This document shows, piece by piece, positions 1 to 6,619 of a DNA stretch of 12,782 nt. The stretch covers positions 1 to 12,782 of the forward strand of contig JAKAMA010000027.1 in NCBI GenBank assembly GCA_021813085.1, given 5' to 3'. The translations under genes were made by a program, and so were the position numbers. Origin of the DNA: Chloroflexota bacterium (GTDB taxonomy: Bacteria; Chloroflexota; Dehalococcoidia; DSTF01; JACRBR01). Every line of letters begins with the position of its first letter. Positions within the stretch are counted from its first letter, which is position 1. Below the pieces are notes generated by a model. That model ran no database searches. It saw nothing but the letters and a program-made list of their open reading frames with translations, and was not told the origin of the DNA.

Positions 1-987
1 GGGTGATGGTGCGGGTGCGGGCGTGCTGGTCGCCGGCGCGGGCGGCGGCGATGCGGCGACGGTGGGTGAAGGCGAGGGCGACGGGGCCGCTGTCGCCGTC
101 GGCGTGCTGGTGGCGGTGGCGGTGGCCGTCGGCGTGCTCGTGGCGGTAGCGGTGGGCGTGGGCGTGGCCGATGGCAGCGCCGTCGGTGTCGGTGTGCTCG
201 TGACGGCCACCGGGGCCGTGTCGGTCGCAGCGGGCGCGGGCGCGGGCGTCGGCGGCGGCGGCGCCTCCATGAGCGAAGGGTTGAGCGGCGTCGCCATGGG
301 ATGGAAGGCGCGCGGCGCACGGTGGGGTGTCAGCCAGACGGCATGCAGCGCGCCGGCGGGGTAGTTCTGCGAGGCGTACGATGCGCCCTCCTGCGGGACG
401 CCGTCGTGCGCGGAGATGTCATCGAACGCGATCGGCAACGACTGCGTGTAGTACTGGCCTGCTTCGGTGCGCTCGACCTGGAAGTGCAGGTGCGGGCCGG
501 GGTGCAGGTCGTCCGCGGAGCAGGTGACGCCGGTCTCGCCGGAGGTGGCGAGGGGCTGGCCCCGCTGGACGAGGTCGCCGGGGTGGACCAGCACCGAGTC
601 GTAGGCGAGGTGCAGGTACAGCGCCGACGTGCCGTCGCCGTGGTCGATCACGACGTAGTTGGCGTCGGAGGTGTAGGCGGGGTCGCAGCCGCCGCGCCTG
701 GAGTCGGCCTTCACCATCGTCACCTTGCCGGAGCGGGCAGCCACGACGGTGTCGAAGACGAGGTCGAAGTCAAAGGCGTACGCGGCGAGGCCGTTGTGCG
801 TGAAGGGCGTGTCCTCGCCCTGCGTGACGCTGTGGATTTCGCCACCGGGCCACGGCAGCAGGTAGCCGGGTGGCGCCGGGTAGAGCGGCGGCGTTCGGCT
901 GTCCGGGACCCCGGGGATGTGGAGCGCCGGGAGAAGGGCGGCGACGATCGTCACGGTCGCCGCGAGCGCTGAGGCGAGCAGTGCCAA
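1..987 (-). CDS. M23-family (LytM-like) metallopeptidase, secreted or anchored, with Thr/Pro/Ala-rich tail; 3' end outside window
   Basis: Predicted zinc endopeptidase of the M23/LytM family, which typically cleaves peptidoglycan cross-bridges outside the cytoplasmic membrane. Starting from a TTG at 987, the frame opens with a hydrophobic segment (about residues 2-22) that reads as a signal peptide or anchor. The catalytic domain spans about residues 40-175. Likely zinc ligands are H64 and D73 in an H-x8-D arrangement ending AYAFDF, and H168 in the HLHF motif (166-169); H126 in YLHL and H166 are the other conserved histidines. From about residue 241 the chain becomes low complexity (TPTATAT-type repeats) and stays open to the window edge, so at least 329 residues are present and the C-terminus is missing. 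The start is uncertain: it is the first start after an in-frame TGA, with AAGG about 10 bases upstream. A divergent or inactive M23 homologue is possible, but all ligands are there. Confidence 0.88.
   Translation of the reverse strand, partial: MALLASALAATVTIVAALLPALHIPGVPDSRTPPLYPAPPGYLLPWPGGEIHSVTQGEDTPFTHNGLAAYAFDFDLVFDTVVAARSGKVTMVKADSRRGGCDPAYTSDANYVVIDHGDGTSALYLHLAYDSVLVHPGDLVQRGQPLATSGETGVTCSADDLHPGPHLHFQVERTEAGQYYTQSLPIAFDDISAHDGVPQEGASYASQNYPAGALHAVWLTPHRAPRAFHPMATPLNPSLMEAPPPPTPAPAPAATDTAPVAVTSTPTPTALPSATPTPTATATSTPTATATATSTPTATAAPSPSPSPTVAASPPPAPATSTPAPAPSP
95..154. repeat. Tandem 30-bp coding repeat in the M23 tail
   Basis: Two near-identical 30-bp units (95-124 and 125-154) each begin GCCGTCGGCGTGCT on the plus strand. 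On the minus strand each encodes a ten-residue block of the STPTATATAT type. A degenerate third copy lies around 181-210. Such low-complexity Thr/Pro repeats are common as wall-spanning or glycosylated linkers. The repeat may vary in copy number between strains. Confidence 0.7.
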
Positions 988-1062
988 CCTGTTTCAACCT
1001 TGCCTGGCGGGGGTCCTGACCACAGCGGCGGCCGGTCGCAGCCCCGGAGGGCAGCGCCGTCG

Positions 1063-1080
1063 CTTACCATAACGTATCAG
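1063..1080 (-). promoter_or_regulatory. Possible promoter for the M23 peptidase
   Basis: This AT-richer patch lies in the otherwise GC-rich 289-bp gap (988-1276). Read on the minus strand it offers TGATACGTT (extended -10 form) and TATGGT, 80-90 bases upstream of the TTG start. I found no convincing -35. The remainder of the gap has only GC-rich inverted repeats (for example GGCAGC/GCTGCC at 1119-1124 and 1134-1139) and no coding signal I trust. Confidence 0.25.
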
Positions 1081-1276
1081 CGGCGCGTCCACCAGCGATC
1101 GCCGCGGGCGGCCGCGGGGGCAGCGCCGCTGCGGCTGCCTACATGCCCGAACGCGGGCGCCGAGGAACTGTTACGTCCGGCGCCGGCGCGCGCGAGGCGT
1201 GGTCCTGGGCCGCCGTTGCGTCCATCTTCCACCTCCACCATCCAGTGTCCGGTGCGTCACCAACCAGGATCGGCCG

Positions 1277-2467
1277 CTACCCGTGCCACGTCAACAACAA
1301 CTGGTAGAGCCGGAAGAGCAGCCGCGTGCTGTCGACGGCGATGATCTCCGGCCGCTGGTCCAGGTTCGGCTGCACGTGCTGGAACAACTGCAGCAGGTCG
1401 ACGTGGACGTTCTTGCGTCCGCCGACGACGGATCTCAGCTCGAGCGTCTGGGCGTAGGGGATGTAGGGGTCGCCGCGGTCCGCGATGATGAATAGCTCCG
1501 CCTTCACGTTGGCGATGCTGGTGCGCGGAGAGAGATAGTTGAGCTCGCGCACCGCGCCGGCGGGCAGGCGGTCGATGATCGCCTGCACCTGGGCAGGGTT
1601 GCGGTTCGTCAGAAAGTCGTATGACGTCTGCCCGACGGGGCTCAGCGTCGCCAGTTGGGCCGGGGTCCTCGGGTCGCCGTTGATGAACCATTGCGTGAGC
1701 AGGTCGCGGTCGTGCGCGTTGTCGACGATGTCGATCATCTGCTGTGCGACCACATCCTCCGCGTGCGGGTTCGGCGTCCACGCCTGGTTGATGCCGTCGT
1801 AGACGATGCGGTGCGTGGCGATCGCGGCGAAGGTCTGGAGCGCGTCGAAGTAGCCGCCGACGGAGACGACCTGCGCGATGTCGTCCCGGATGCGCGGGTC
1901 GGCGGCCGCCACGAGCGCCAGCGAGCCGCCGACGCTGGCGCCGAAGAAGCCGATGCGCTTCGGGTTCACCTCGGGCAGGCCCTGCAGGTACTGCGCCTCG
2001 GCGACGAGCGCGTCGATCTCCTCCGGCTCGATGCGGTTCGCGTTGAGCCGGTCCGAGAACGGCACCAGCATCACCACGCCGGACCGCGCGGCGTCTTCGG
2101 CGATGCGCACCAGGCGCGGGTCGTCGAGCGACAGCGGCGGCGCGCCCATCGAGAACACCACGCCCTCGTGCTGCCCGCCCTGGGCCGGAATGTAGAGGTC
2201 GGCATCGATCGTGCGGGGCCCGTTCCGGCTCACGTAGCTGATCGTGACCCGCTCGCGGCGCGGCGCCGAGGAGATCAGGTCAACCGTCCGGAAGGGGAGC
2301 GGCACCTGGAGCACCATATCCGGCAGGTAGATGGCCGCGTCGACGGCGACCCGCCCGTGGCGGTTCAGGCTGATCAGCGCCGGCAGGCCGCCCAGCACAG
2401 CGAGCGCCGCCAGCAGCGGCCAAGTGCGGACGAGGAAGCGCCGGAGCCGCCGGGAGATCGCGTGCAT
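1277..2467 (-). CDS. Membrane-anchored alpha/beta hydrolase (dienelactone-hydrolase/acyl-esterase-like)
   Basis: Predicted alpha/beta-hydrolase of 396 residues, N-terminally anchored with the enzyme domain probably outside the membrane. The N-terminus has a basic stretch (RRLRR, R) followed by one hydrophobic helix at about residues 15-33. The nucleophile elbow is GASVGG (176-181) with S178. Acid candidates are D330 or D333 in the IADRGDPYIP segment, and H364 in FQHVQPN fits the catalytic histidine, so the triad order Ser-Asp-His is intact. The substrate cannot be told from sequence. I chose the ATG at 2467 because it puts the basic residues directly before the helix. An in-frame ATG at 2503 would add 12 residues; neither has a clear ribosome binding site. 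It is divergent from the small gene at 2696, across a region with a strong AT-rich palindrome, and may share its regulation. Confidence 0.85.
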   Translation of the reverse strand: MHAISRRLRRFLVRTWPLLAALAVLGGLPALISLNRHGRVAVDAAIYLPDMVLQVPLPFRTVDLISSAPRRERVTISYVSRNGPRTIDADLYIPAQGGQHEGVVFSMGAPPLSLDDPRLVRIAEDAARSGVVMLVPFSDRLNANRIEPEEIDALVAEAQYLQGLPEVNPKRIGFFGASVGGSLALVAAADPRIRDDIAQVVSVGGYFDALQTFAAIATHRIVYDGINQAWTPNPHAEDVVAQQMIDIVDNAHDRDLLTQWFINGDPRTPAQLATLSPVGQTSYDFLTNRNPAQVQAIIDRLPAGAVRELNYLSPRTSIANVKAELFIIADRGDPYIPYAQTLELRSVVGGRKNVHVDLLQLFQHVQPNLDQRPEIIAVDSTRLLFRLYQLLLTWHG

Positions 2468-2612
2468 CGCGAGATGCAGTCTAGTCGATCGTCCCGCGAG
2501 CATCCGCCGGCGGGACGCCCTCCCGGCCCGTCGCGAGCCACGGGAAGCTGCGCCACGGGGCGCCCGGCCGGCGTTCCGCCCGTGTGCAGCCGGCGGGCAG
2601 GCCGCGGAACCC

Positions 2613-2645
2613 TTGCGCCCGCCCTATATAAAGTGTTATATATAG
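2613..2645 (+). promoter_or_regulatory. Promoter with AT-rich palindromic operator upstream of the 67-aa gene
   Basis: An AT island in strongly GC-rich DNA. TTGCGC (2613-2618) can serve as -35, with TATATA (2637-2642) as -10 at 18-bp spacing. The island is an imperfect inverted repeat: CTATATAA (2624-2631), four bases (AGTG), then TTATATATAG (2636-2645). A palindrome overlapping the -10 is the usual place for a repressor site, and a PadR-type regulator is encoded 480 bp downstream. That the PadR protein binds here is inference. On the minus strand the same island could also serve the hydrolase. Confidence 0.55.
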
Positions 2646-2695
2646 CTGTCGATACACAAGTGACCCAGGTTCGGTATCGGCAGAGGAGGCCCCGC

Positions 2696-2899
2696 ATGTT
2701 TGACTACGCGATCGGCATCGCACCGGAGTGGTACGCCGCCACACAGCACGCCCGGACCTACGAGGCGGAGCAGCACGCGTGGCTGCGCAAGCTGCGCGAG
2801 ATCCAGAAGACCGAGCGCCGGCGCAAGCGCGCGGGTGCGCGCACCGTCGTCGTCAGCAAGCCGGCGAGCCTGGCCGGCGTCCACAAGATGTGGTTCTAG
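2696..2899 (+). CDS. Hypothetical 67-residue basic protein
   Basis: I do not recognise this protein. It is 67 residues long. The N-terminal 15 residues are aromatic and hydrophobic (MFDYAIGIAPEWY), the middle (about 18-48) is a highly charged predicted helix rich in Arg, Lys and Glu (RKLREIQKTERRRKRAGAR), and the end is a short segment finishing KMWF. There is no signal peptide or membrane segment. Coding status is supported by a near-perfect Shine-Dalgarno sequence GAGGAGG (2683-2689) six bases before the ATG and by the AT-rich promoter just upstream. The reading frame continues open far upstream, but that part lies antisense to the hydrolase. It may be co-transcribed with the PadR regulator 224 bp downstream. 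The basic helix could contact nucleic acid, but nothing proves it. Confidence 0.7.
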   Translation: MFDYAIGIAPEWYAATQHARTYEAEQHAWLRKLREIQKTERRRKRAGARTVVVSKPASLAGVHKMWF

Positions 2900-3057
2900 T
2901 GCGCTGCTTCCGAATGAGCGTGACTGAACGCGACGCCAAGCCCAGACGGGCCTGTCGGCCTGGAGCACGGCCGCCCTCGGCGGTGCGTGCGGCGAAGCCG
3001 GACCGGCGCGGTACTCAACGGTGGCGCATTGTATGGGTTCACGCCTGCGACGAGGCT

Positions 3058-3079
3058 CCCCTTCCCTTCACGGAAGGGG
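3058..3079. repeat. REP-like palindrome (8-bp perfect stem)
   Basis: CCCCTTCC (3058-3065) and GGAAGGGG (3072-3079) pair perfectly around the six-base loop CTTCAC, followed by CCGGGGGTTAGGT. There is no T-run on either side, so a Rho-independent terminator is unlikely. The stem plus the G-rich GGGGTTAGGT tail resembles dispersed extragenic palindromes of bacterial genomes. It lies in the 224-bp gap (2900-3123) before the PadR gene; I see nothing else clear in that gap. Confidence 0.55.
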
Positions 3080-3123
3080 CCGGGGGTTAGGTCGGGCCGC
3101 CGCCCCGGCGTAGGTGGTCGTTC

Positions 3124-3735
3124 ATGTCTCTCAAGCACGCCCTCCTCGGCATCCTCTCCTACACACCGATGACGGGGTATGAACTCAAGCAGTTCTTCGA
3201 CTCGTCGGTGCAGCACTTCTGGAACGCCGAGCTCAGCCAGATCTACCCCACGCTGAAAAGCCTCGAGGAGCAGCGCTTCGTCGACAAGCACGTCGAGGTG
3301 CAGCAGAACCGGCCGAACCGCAAGGTGTACGAGATCACCGATCGTGGACGCGACGAGCTGGCGCGCTGGGTGCGGGAGCCCGCACCGCCGGCCGACATGC
3401 GCGACCCGTTCCTGATCAAGATCTTCTTCGGTTCTGAGCTGCCCGTCGAGGACGTGCTGATCGTCCTGCGCCGCCAGCTCGAGGAGCAGCAGAAGATGGT
3501 CGCATTCTCCGAGACCGTGCTGCGCGGACGCATCGAGCACGCGAGCAAGGAGCACCTGGAAGGCGGCCGCGCGCCGACCTTCTGGGCGCTCACGCTCGAT
3601 ATGGCGATCGCCTACCGCAAGGCGTACATCGACTGGTGCGAGCGGTCGATGCAGCTCCTCGAAGCAGCCGCTCTCGATGAGGAGCCCTCCGACGACGCCG
3701 CCGTACCGGCCGCCGAGGCAGCGGCGCAGGACTGA
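3124..3735 (+). CDS. PadR-family transcriptional regulator
   Basis: DNA-binding regulator of the PadR family, 203 residues, acting as a dimer in the cytoplasm. The N-terminal winged helix-turn-helix (about 1-85) begins with the family signature SLKHALLGILSYTPMTGYEL, has the recognition-helix segment WNAELSQIYPTLKSLEEQ (33-50) and the wing segment NRKVYEITDRGRDEL (65-79). Residues about 90-180 form a long helical C-terminal domain of the Vir_act_alpha_C type, used for dimerisation. The last 20 residues are Ala/Asp-rich and probably disordered. A GGTGG (3113-3117 region) can serve as ribosome binding site. PadR proteins usually repress small-molecule-responsive genes next to them. The best nearby candidate target is the palindromic promoter at 2613-2645, which would also make it autoregulatory. 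Its stop codon touches the stop codon of the convergent aminotransferase. Confidence 0.92.
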   Translation: MSLKHALLGILSYTPMTGYELKQFFDSSVQHFWNAELSQIYPTLKSLEEQRFVDKHVEVQQNRPNRKVYEITDRGRDELARWVREPAPPADMRDPFLIKIFFGSELPVEDVLIVLRRQLEEQQKMVAFSETVLRGRIEHASKEHLEGGRAPTFWALTLDMAIAYRKAYIDWCERSMQLLEAAALDEEPSDDAAVPAAEAAAQD

Positions 3736-4932
3736 CTACTTCGCCGGCGCGGCGTCCCGCTCGATCACGTGCTCGAGGATCGCGAGCCCCTGTTCCAGTT
3801 CCTCGTCGCTGACGGTGAGGGGTGGCGTCAGCCGCACCGCGTTCGGCCGCACGTTGTTGACGATCAGCCCATTCTCCAGCGCCGCGTTCGTCACGCGCTC
3901 GCCGAGATCGCTGCTGAACTCGATGGCCCACATCAGCCCCTTGCCGCGTACCTCCGTCACGTGCGGGCAGCGGTCGAGCAACGAGTGGAGGCGGCGCTCG
4001 ATGATCTTGCCCTTCGCCGCGGCCCGCGCCGGCAGGTCCTGCTCGATCATGTAGCGCATCACCTCGTAGCCGACGCGCGTCATCAGCGGCTCGCCGCCGT
4101 ACGTCGTGCCGTGGTCGCCGGGCGTGAACACGGCGGCGTGCTCCTTCGCCAGGAACGCCGACAGCGGCACACCGCCGCCGATGCCCTTGCCGAGCGTCAT
4201 GATGTCCGGCTCGATGCCGAACAGTTCGTACGCGAACAGCCTCCCCGTGCGGCCGCAGCCCGTCTGCACCTCATCGAGGATCAGGAGGATGCCCCGCTCG
4301 TCGCACCAGGCGCGCACCTGCTTGAAATAGCCGTCGTCCGGCACGTTGATGCCGCCCTCGCCCTGGATCGGCTCGAGGAAGACCGCGACGGTGTCCGGTG
4401 TCGTCGCGCGCTTGATCGCGCCGGCGTCGTTGAAGGGAACGTGCACAAAGCCGGGCGGCAGCGGCCCGAACGGCGCCTTGTACCGCTCCGTGCCGCCGGC
4501 CGTCACCGCCTGCAGCGTCCGCCCGTGGAAGGCGTTGTCCGCAGCGATGATCTCGTACGCGCCGCCCTTCTTCTCCTTGCCCCACTTGCGTGCCAGCTTC
4601 AGCGCGCCCTCGTTCGCCTCGGCGCCGCTGTTCATGAAGTACACGCGGTCGAAGACGGAGTGCTCGATCAGCAGCTCGGCGAGCTGGATCTGCGGGATGG
4701 AGTAGAACTGGTTCGAGACGTGGATCAGCTCCTGCGCCTGCTCGCGCAGCGCGTTGACGATGACCGGATGCGAGTGCCCGAGGCTGATCGTCGCCGGGCC
4801 GCCGAAGAAGTCCAGGTAGCGCTTCCCCGTATCGTCGTACAGGAACGAGCCCTCGCCGCGGACGGTGAGGAGCGGCATGCGGCGGCCCGCGCGCAGGAAG
4901 TACTTCGCCTCTTTCTCGCGCCAGTTGGTCAT
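3736..4932 (-). CDS. argD: Class-III PLP aminotransferase, acetylornithine aminotransferase (ArgD) type
   Basis: PLP-dependent fold-type-I aminotransferase of 398 residues, the normal length for ArgD. In that role it converts N-acetylglutamate 5-semialdehyde to N-acetylornithine using glutamate, a cytosolic arginine-biosynthesis step. Visible motifs: NSGAEANEGALKLAR (101-115), FHGRT (135-139) which stacks on the cofactor, EPIQGEGG (187-194), the PLP-binding LILDEVQTGCGRTG with D220, and the Schiff-base K249 in TLGKGIGGG, followed by GDHGTTYGGEPL (272-283). The ATG at 4932 is preceded by AGAGG at eight bases, so an upstream open extension was rejected. No other arg gene adjoins it, so it could instead act on succinylornithine, GABA or another omega-amino donor. 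The family assignment is firm, the arg role moderate. Confidence 0.85.
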   Translation of the reverse strand: MTNWREKEAKYFLRAGRRMPLLTVRGEGSFLYDDTGKRYLDFFGGPATISLGHSHPVIVNALREQAQELIHVSNQFYSIPQIQLAELLIEHSVFDRVYFMNSGAEANEGALKLARKWGKEKKGGAYEIIAADNAFHGRTLQAVTAGGTERYKAPFGPLPPGFVHVPFNDAGAIKRATTPDTVAVFLEPIQGEGGINVPDDGYFKQVRAWCDERGILLILDEVQTGCGRTGRLFAYELFGIEPDIMTLGKGIGGGVPLSAFLAKEHAAVFTPGDHGTTYGGEPLMTRVGYEVMRYMIEQDLPARAAAKGKIIERRLHSLLDRCPHVTEVRGKGLMWAIEFSSDLGERVTNAALENGLIVNNVRPNAVRLTPPLTVSDEELEQGLAILEHVIERDAAPAK

Positions 4933-4951
4933 CGTGGACACCTCTCGAATC

Positions 4952-5003
4952 AGGATATCAGACGGGGCTCCCTCTAGAAATCTTGTTCTGGTCATGCTAC
5001 AGT
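4952..5003. promoter_or_regulatory. Back-to-back promoters for the aminotransferase and the DUF488 operon
   Basis: Rightward: TGCTACAGT (4995-5003) is an extended -10 with TAGAAA (4975-4980) as -35 at 17-bp spacing. Leftward: TGATATCCT (4960-4952) is an extended -10, and the same 4975-4980 hexamer read on the minus strand (TTTCTA) sits at 17-bp spacing. The two promoters would share one -35 position, so their use may be mutually exclusive. The hexamers are read by eye and not verified. Confidence 0.4.
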
Positions 5004-5019
5004 CGCCACCGGGGACACC

Positions 5020-5382
5020 ATGCCGGTGCAGTGCAAGAGCATCTACGAAGACGCATCGCCCGACGACGGCCTGCGGGTTCTGACGACCAACTACTGGCCC
5101 CGCGGCGTCTCGCGCGAGCGCGCCGGCACGTACGTGCGGCTGCTCGCCCCGACGCGCGACCTCCTGCGGGCCTACCGCGACGGCGAGATCAGTTGGCAGG
5201 AGTACGAGGTGCGCTACCTCGCCGAGATGCAGGATGACGCGCGCCAGCAGGAGATCGGTCGGCTCGCCGAAGCGGCGGCGGGCGGGACGGTGACGGTGAT
5301 GTGCGTGTGCAAGGACGAGGCGCAGTGCCACCGCCGGCTGCTCCGCGACCTCATCGGCGAGCGGATGGAGCGGGCGTCATGA
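5020..5382 (+). CDS. DUF488 family protein, YeaO-like subtype
   Basis: Cytoplasmic protein of 120 residues in the DUF488 family, YeaO-like branch, whose biochemical function is not established. Family features are DGLRVL (16-21), NYWPRGVSRE (24-33), the LAPTRDLLRAY segment (42-52), the EYEVRYLAEM helix (61-70), and the C-terminal strand and helix CVCKDEAQCHRRLL with C95, C97, C103, H104 and R105. The CHR triplet is the signature shared across DUF488. It is first in a three-gene operon. GGGGA (5011-5015) precedes the ATG, and the stop TGA overlaps the next ATG by four bases (ATGA), implying translational coupling. The neighbour is a paralogue of the other DUF488 subtype, which suggests that they act together, perhaps as a heteromer. 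Confidence 0.85.
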   Translation: MPVQCKSIYEDASPDDGLRVLTTNYWPRGVSRERAGTYVRLLAPTRDLLRAYRDGEISWQEYEVRYLAEMQDDARQQEIGRLAEAAAGGTVTVMCVCKDEAQCHRRLLRDLIGERMERAS

Positions 5383-5879
5383 ACGTCTACACCGCCGGAC
5401 ACAGCACGGCCGGACTCGATGACTTCATCGCGCTGCTCCTTGAGCACGGGGTCGAGGTGGCGGTGGATGTGCGCAGCAAGCCGCGCAGCCGTCTGCCGCA
5501 CTTCGACCAGGCGCCGCTCGAGGCGGCGGTCGAAGCGGCCGGCCTGCGGTACCGATTCCTCGGCGACCGCCTGGGCGGCGTGCCGCGCGACCCGCGCATC
5601 GCCGCACGCTGGCGCCAGGGACACCTCGACCCGATCATCATCGGCCATCTGCGCTCGACGGACGAATGGACGGACGGCATCGCCGAGCTGACGCGCATGG
5701 CGCGCGCGGGCGGCGGCACGGCCATCTGCGTCATCTGCAGCGAAGCCGACCCGGACGAGTGCCACCGCAAGGCCGTCGCGCTGGACCTGGCGGAAGCGCT
5801 CGGCGACGCGCAGATCGTGCACCTGGCTGTCAACAGGCGGCCGCCGGCGGAGGTGGGAGTCCAGGAAGTCCTGCTGTGA
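5379..5879 (+). CDS. DUF488 family protein, second subtype
   Basis: A 166-residue cytoplasmic DUF488 protein of the branch beginning YTAGHST. Conserved segments are GHS (7-9), the FIALLLEHGVEVAVDVRS block (16-33) followed by PRSR (35-38), YRFLGDRLGG (58-67), and the CVICSEADPDECHR motif (117-130) with C117, C120, C128, H129 and R130. The polar and cysteine residues of these blocks would cluster at one site, suggesting a catalytic or nucleotide/nucleic-acid-binding pocket; the reaction is unknown. It starts inside the stop of the preceding DUF488 gene (ATGA), with GGAG at 5367-5370 as ribosome binding site. Its own TGA overlaps the GTG of the next gene (GTGA). Frame and start choice are therefore secure. 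Confidence 0.87.
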   Translation: MNVYTAGHSTAGLDDFIALLLEHGVEVAVDVRSKPRSRLPHFDQAPLEAAVEAAGLRYRFLGDRLGGVPRDPRIAARWRQGHLDPIIIGHLRSTDEWTDGIAELTRMARAGGGTAICVICSEADPDECHRKAVALDLAEALGDAQIVHLAVNRRPPAEVGVQEVLL

Positions 5880-6568
5880 CGCGGGAGATCCTGCTGCTCG
5901 ACGTCACGGAGATGTCTGGCGCGCACGTCTGCGTCGCCGGCATCGATCCGGCCTCGTGCGAGCAGATCCGGCTCGCCGACCCGACTCCCACCCGCGCCCT
6001 GTTGCGACGCCTCGGCGGGCTCGCGCCCGGCGACCTGATCGTCGTCGACTGCCAGCCGCTGCGCCGGCCGACTCCGCCCCACACCGAAGATGTGCGCTGG
6101 AACCCCGCATCGATCGTCAAGATCCGCACACTGGAGTTCGGCGAGCTGTACGCGATCGTTTCCCGGTGCAGCTTCCCGTCGATCGAGGACGCGTTCGGCC
6201 CCGCCGCCGGCACAGGCGCCAGCGGCAACCACTTCTGGCCGCCGGGCCGTGGCGCGCGCTCGCTCGCGACGGTGTTCGTGAAGTACGTCCGCACGACGGT
6301 CGATGACCGGGGGACTCCGAGGGTGGCGCTTCGCGACGAGGGCGGCCGCTACTACCGGTCGGTGCCGTTCCAGGATCTCGCCGTGAAGACGCACTCCGAG
6401 ACGTGCGGATCGTGCGACGTCGCCGCGCGGCTCCGCGAAGAGTTCGACGGCAACGGCGTGTTCGTCCGCGTGGGCCTGACGCGCCCGTACTCGCCCGATG
6501 CGCGCCCGCCGGCATGCTGGCTGCAGGTCACCAACGTATTCGCCCGCCCGCGCGCGCACTTCCGCTGA
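5876..6568 (+). CDS. Predicted dual OB-fold-like protein linked to DUF488 genes
   Basis: A 230-residue protein starting at a GTG that overlaps the previous stop, with AGGAAG (5863-5868) seven bases upstream. The N-terminal half has an ILLLDVTEMSG strand (5-15), a CVAGID segment (19-24), LAPGDLIVVDC (49-59) and PPHTEDVRW (67-75) with H69, E71 and D72. The C-terminal half has a second beta-rich block ending in YYRSVPFQDLAV (159-170), then a Cys pair ETCGSC (C177, C180) that could bind metal, and WLQVTNVF near the end. This pattern resembles what I remember of the dual-OB (DuOB, Pfam PF22557) family, but I could not run a profile search. OB folds usually bind nucleic acid or nucleotides. Its coupling to two DUF488 genes suggests that it is the binding or targeting partner. 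Confidence 0.72.
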   Translation: MTREILLLDVTEMSGAHVCVAGIDPASCEQIRLADPTPTRALLRRLGGLAPGDLIVVDCQPLRRPTPPHTEDVRWNPASIVKIRTLEFGELYAIVSRCSFPSIEDAFGPAAGTGASGNHFWPPGRGARSLATVFVKYVRTTVDDRGTPRVALRDEGGRYYRSVPFQDLAVKTHSETCGSCDVAARLREEFDGNGVFVRVGLTRPYSPDARPPACWLQVTNVFARPRAHFR

Positions 6569-6619
6569 TTTGCCCCCGCCGCGGGCCATTCGCATCTTCC
6601 CACGCCTGCCCCGAACCCC

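Noticed and set aside
95..210. CRISPR-like array from the regular repeats
   Set aside because: The units are contiguous 30-bp coding repeats with no spacers, and read as a Thr/Pro-rich tail.
988..1276. Short coding frames in the gap between the hydrolase and the M23 gene
   Set aside because: They are Arg/Ala/Pro-rich, have no ribosome binding site or motif, and overlap in several frames as expected of GC-rich spacer.
1655..2695. Upstream extension of the 67-residue gene's frame to about 414 codons
   Set aside because: It lies antisense to the hydrolase; the strong ribosome binding site and promoter point to the ATG at 2696.
3058..3079. Rho-independent terminator
   Set aside because: The stem is good, but neither strand has a T-run after it; REP-like palindrome preferred.
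3769..4977. 402-codon open frame on the plus strand opposite the aminotransferase
   Set aside because: It is Arg/His/Val-rich with no family motif, while the minus strand encodes a complete PLP enzyme; high GC creates long antisense frames.
4933..5331. N-terminal extension of the aminotransferase by about 130 residues
   Set aside because: It would overlap the DUF488 gene antisense; the ATG at 4932 has AGAGG upstream and gives the normal family length.
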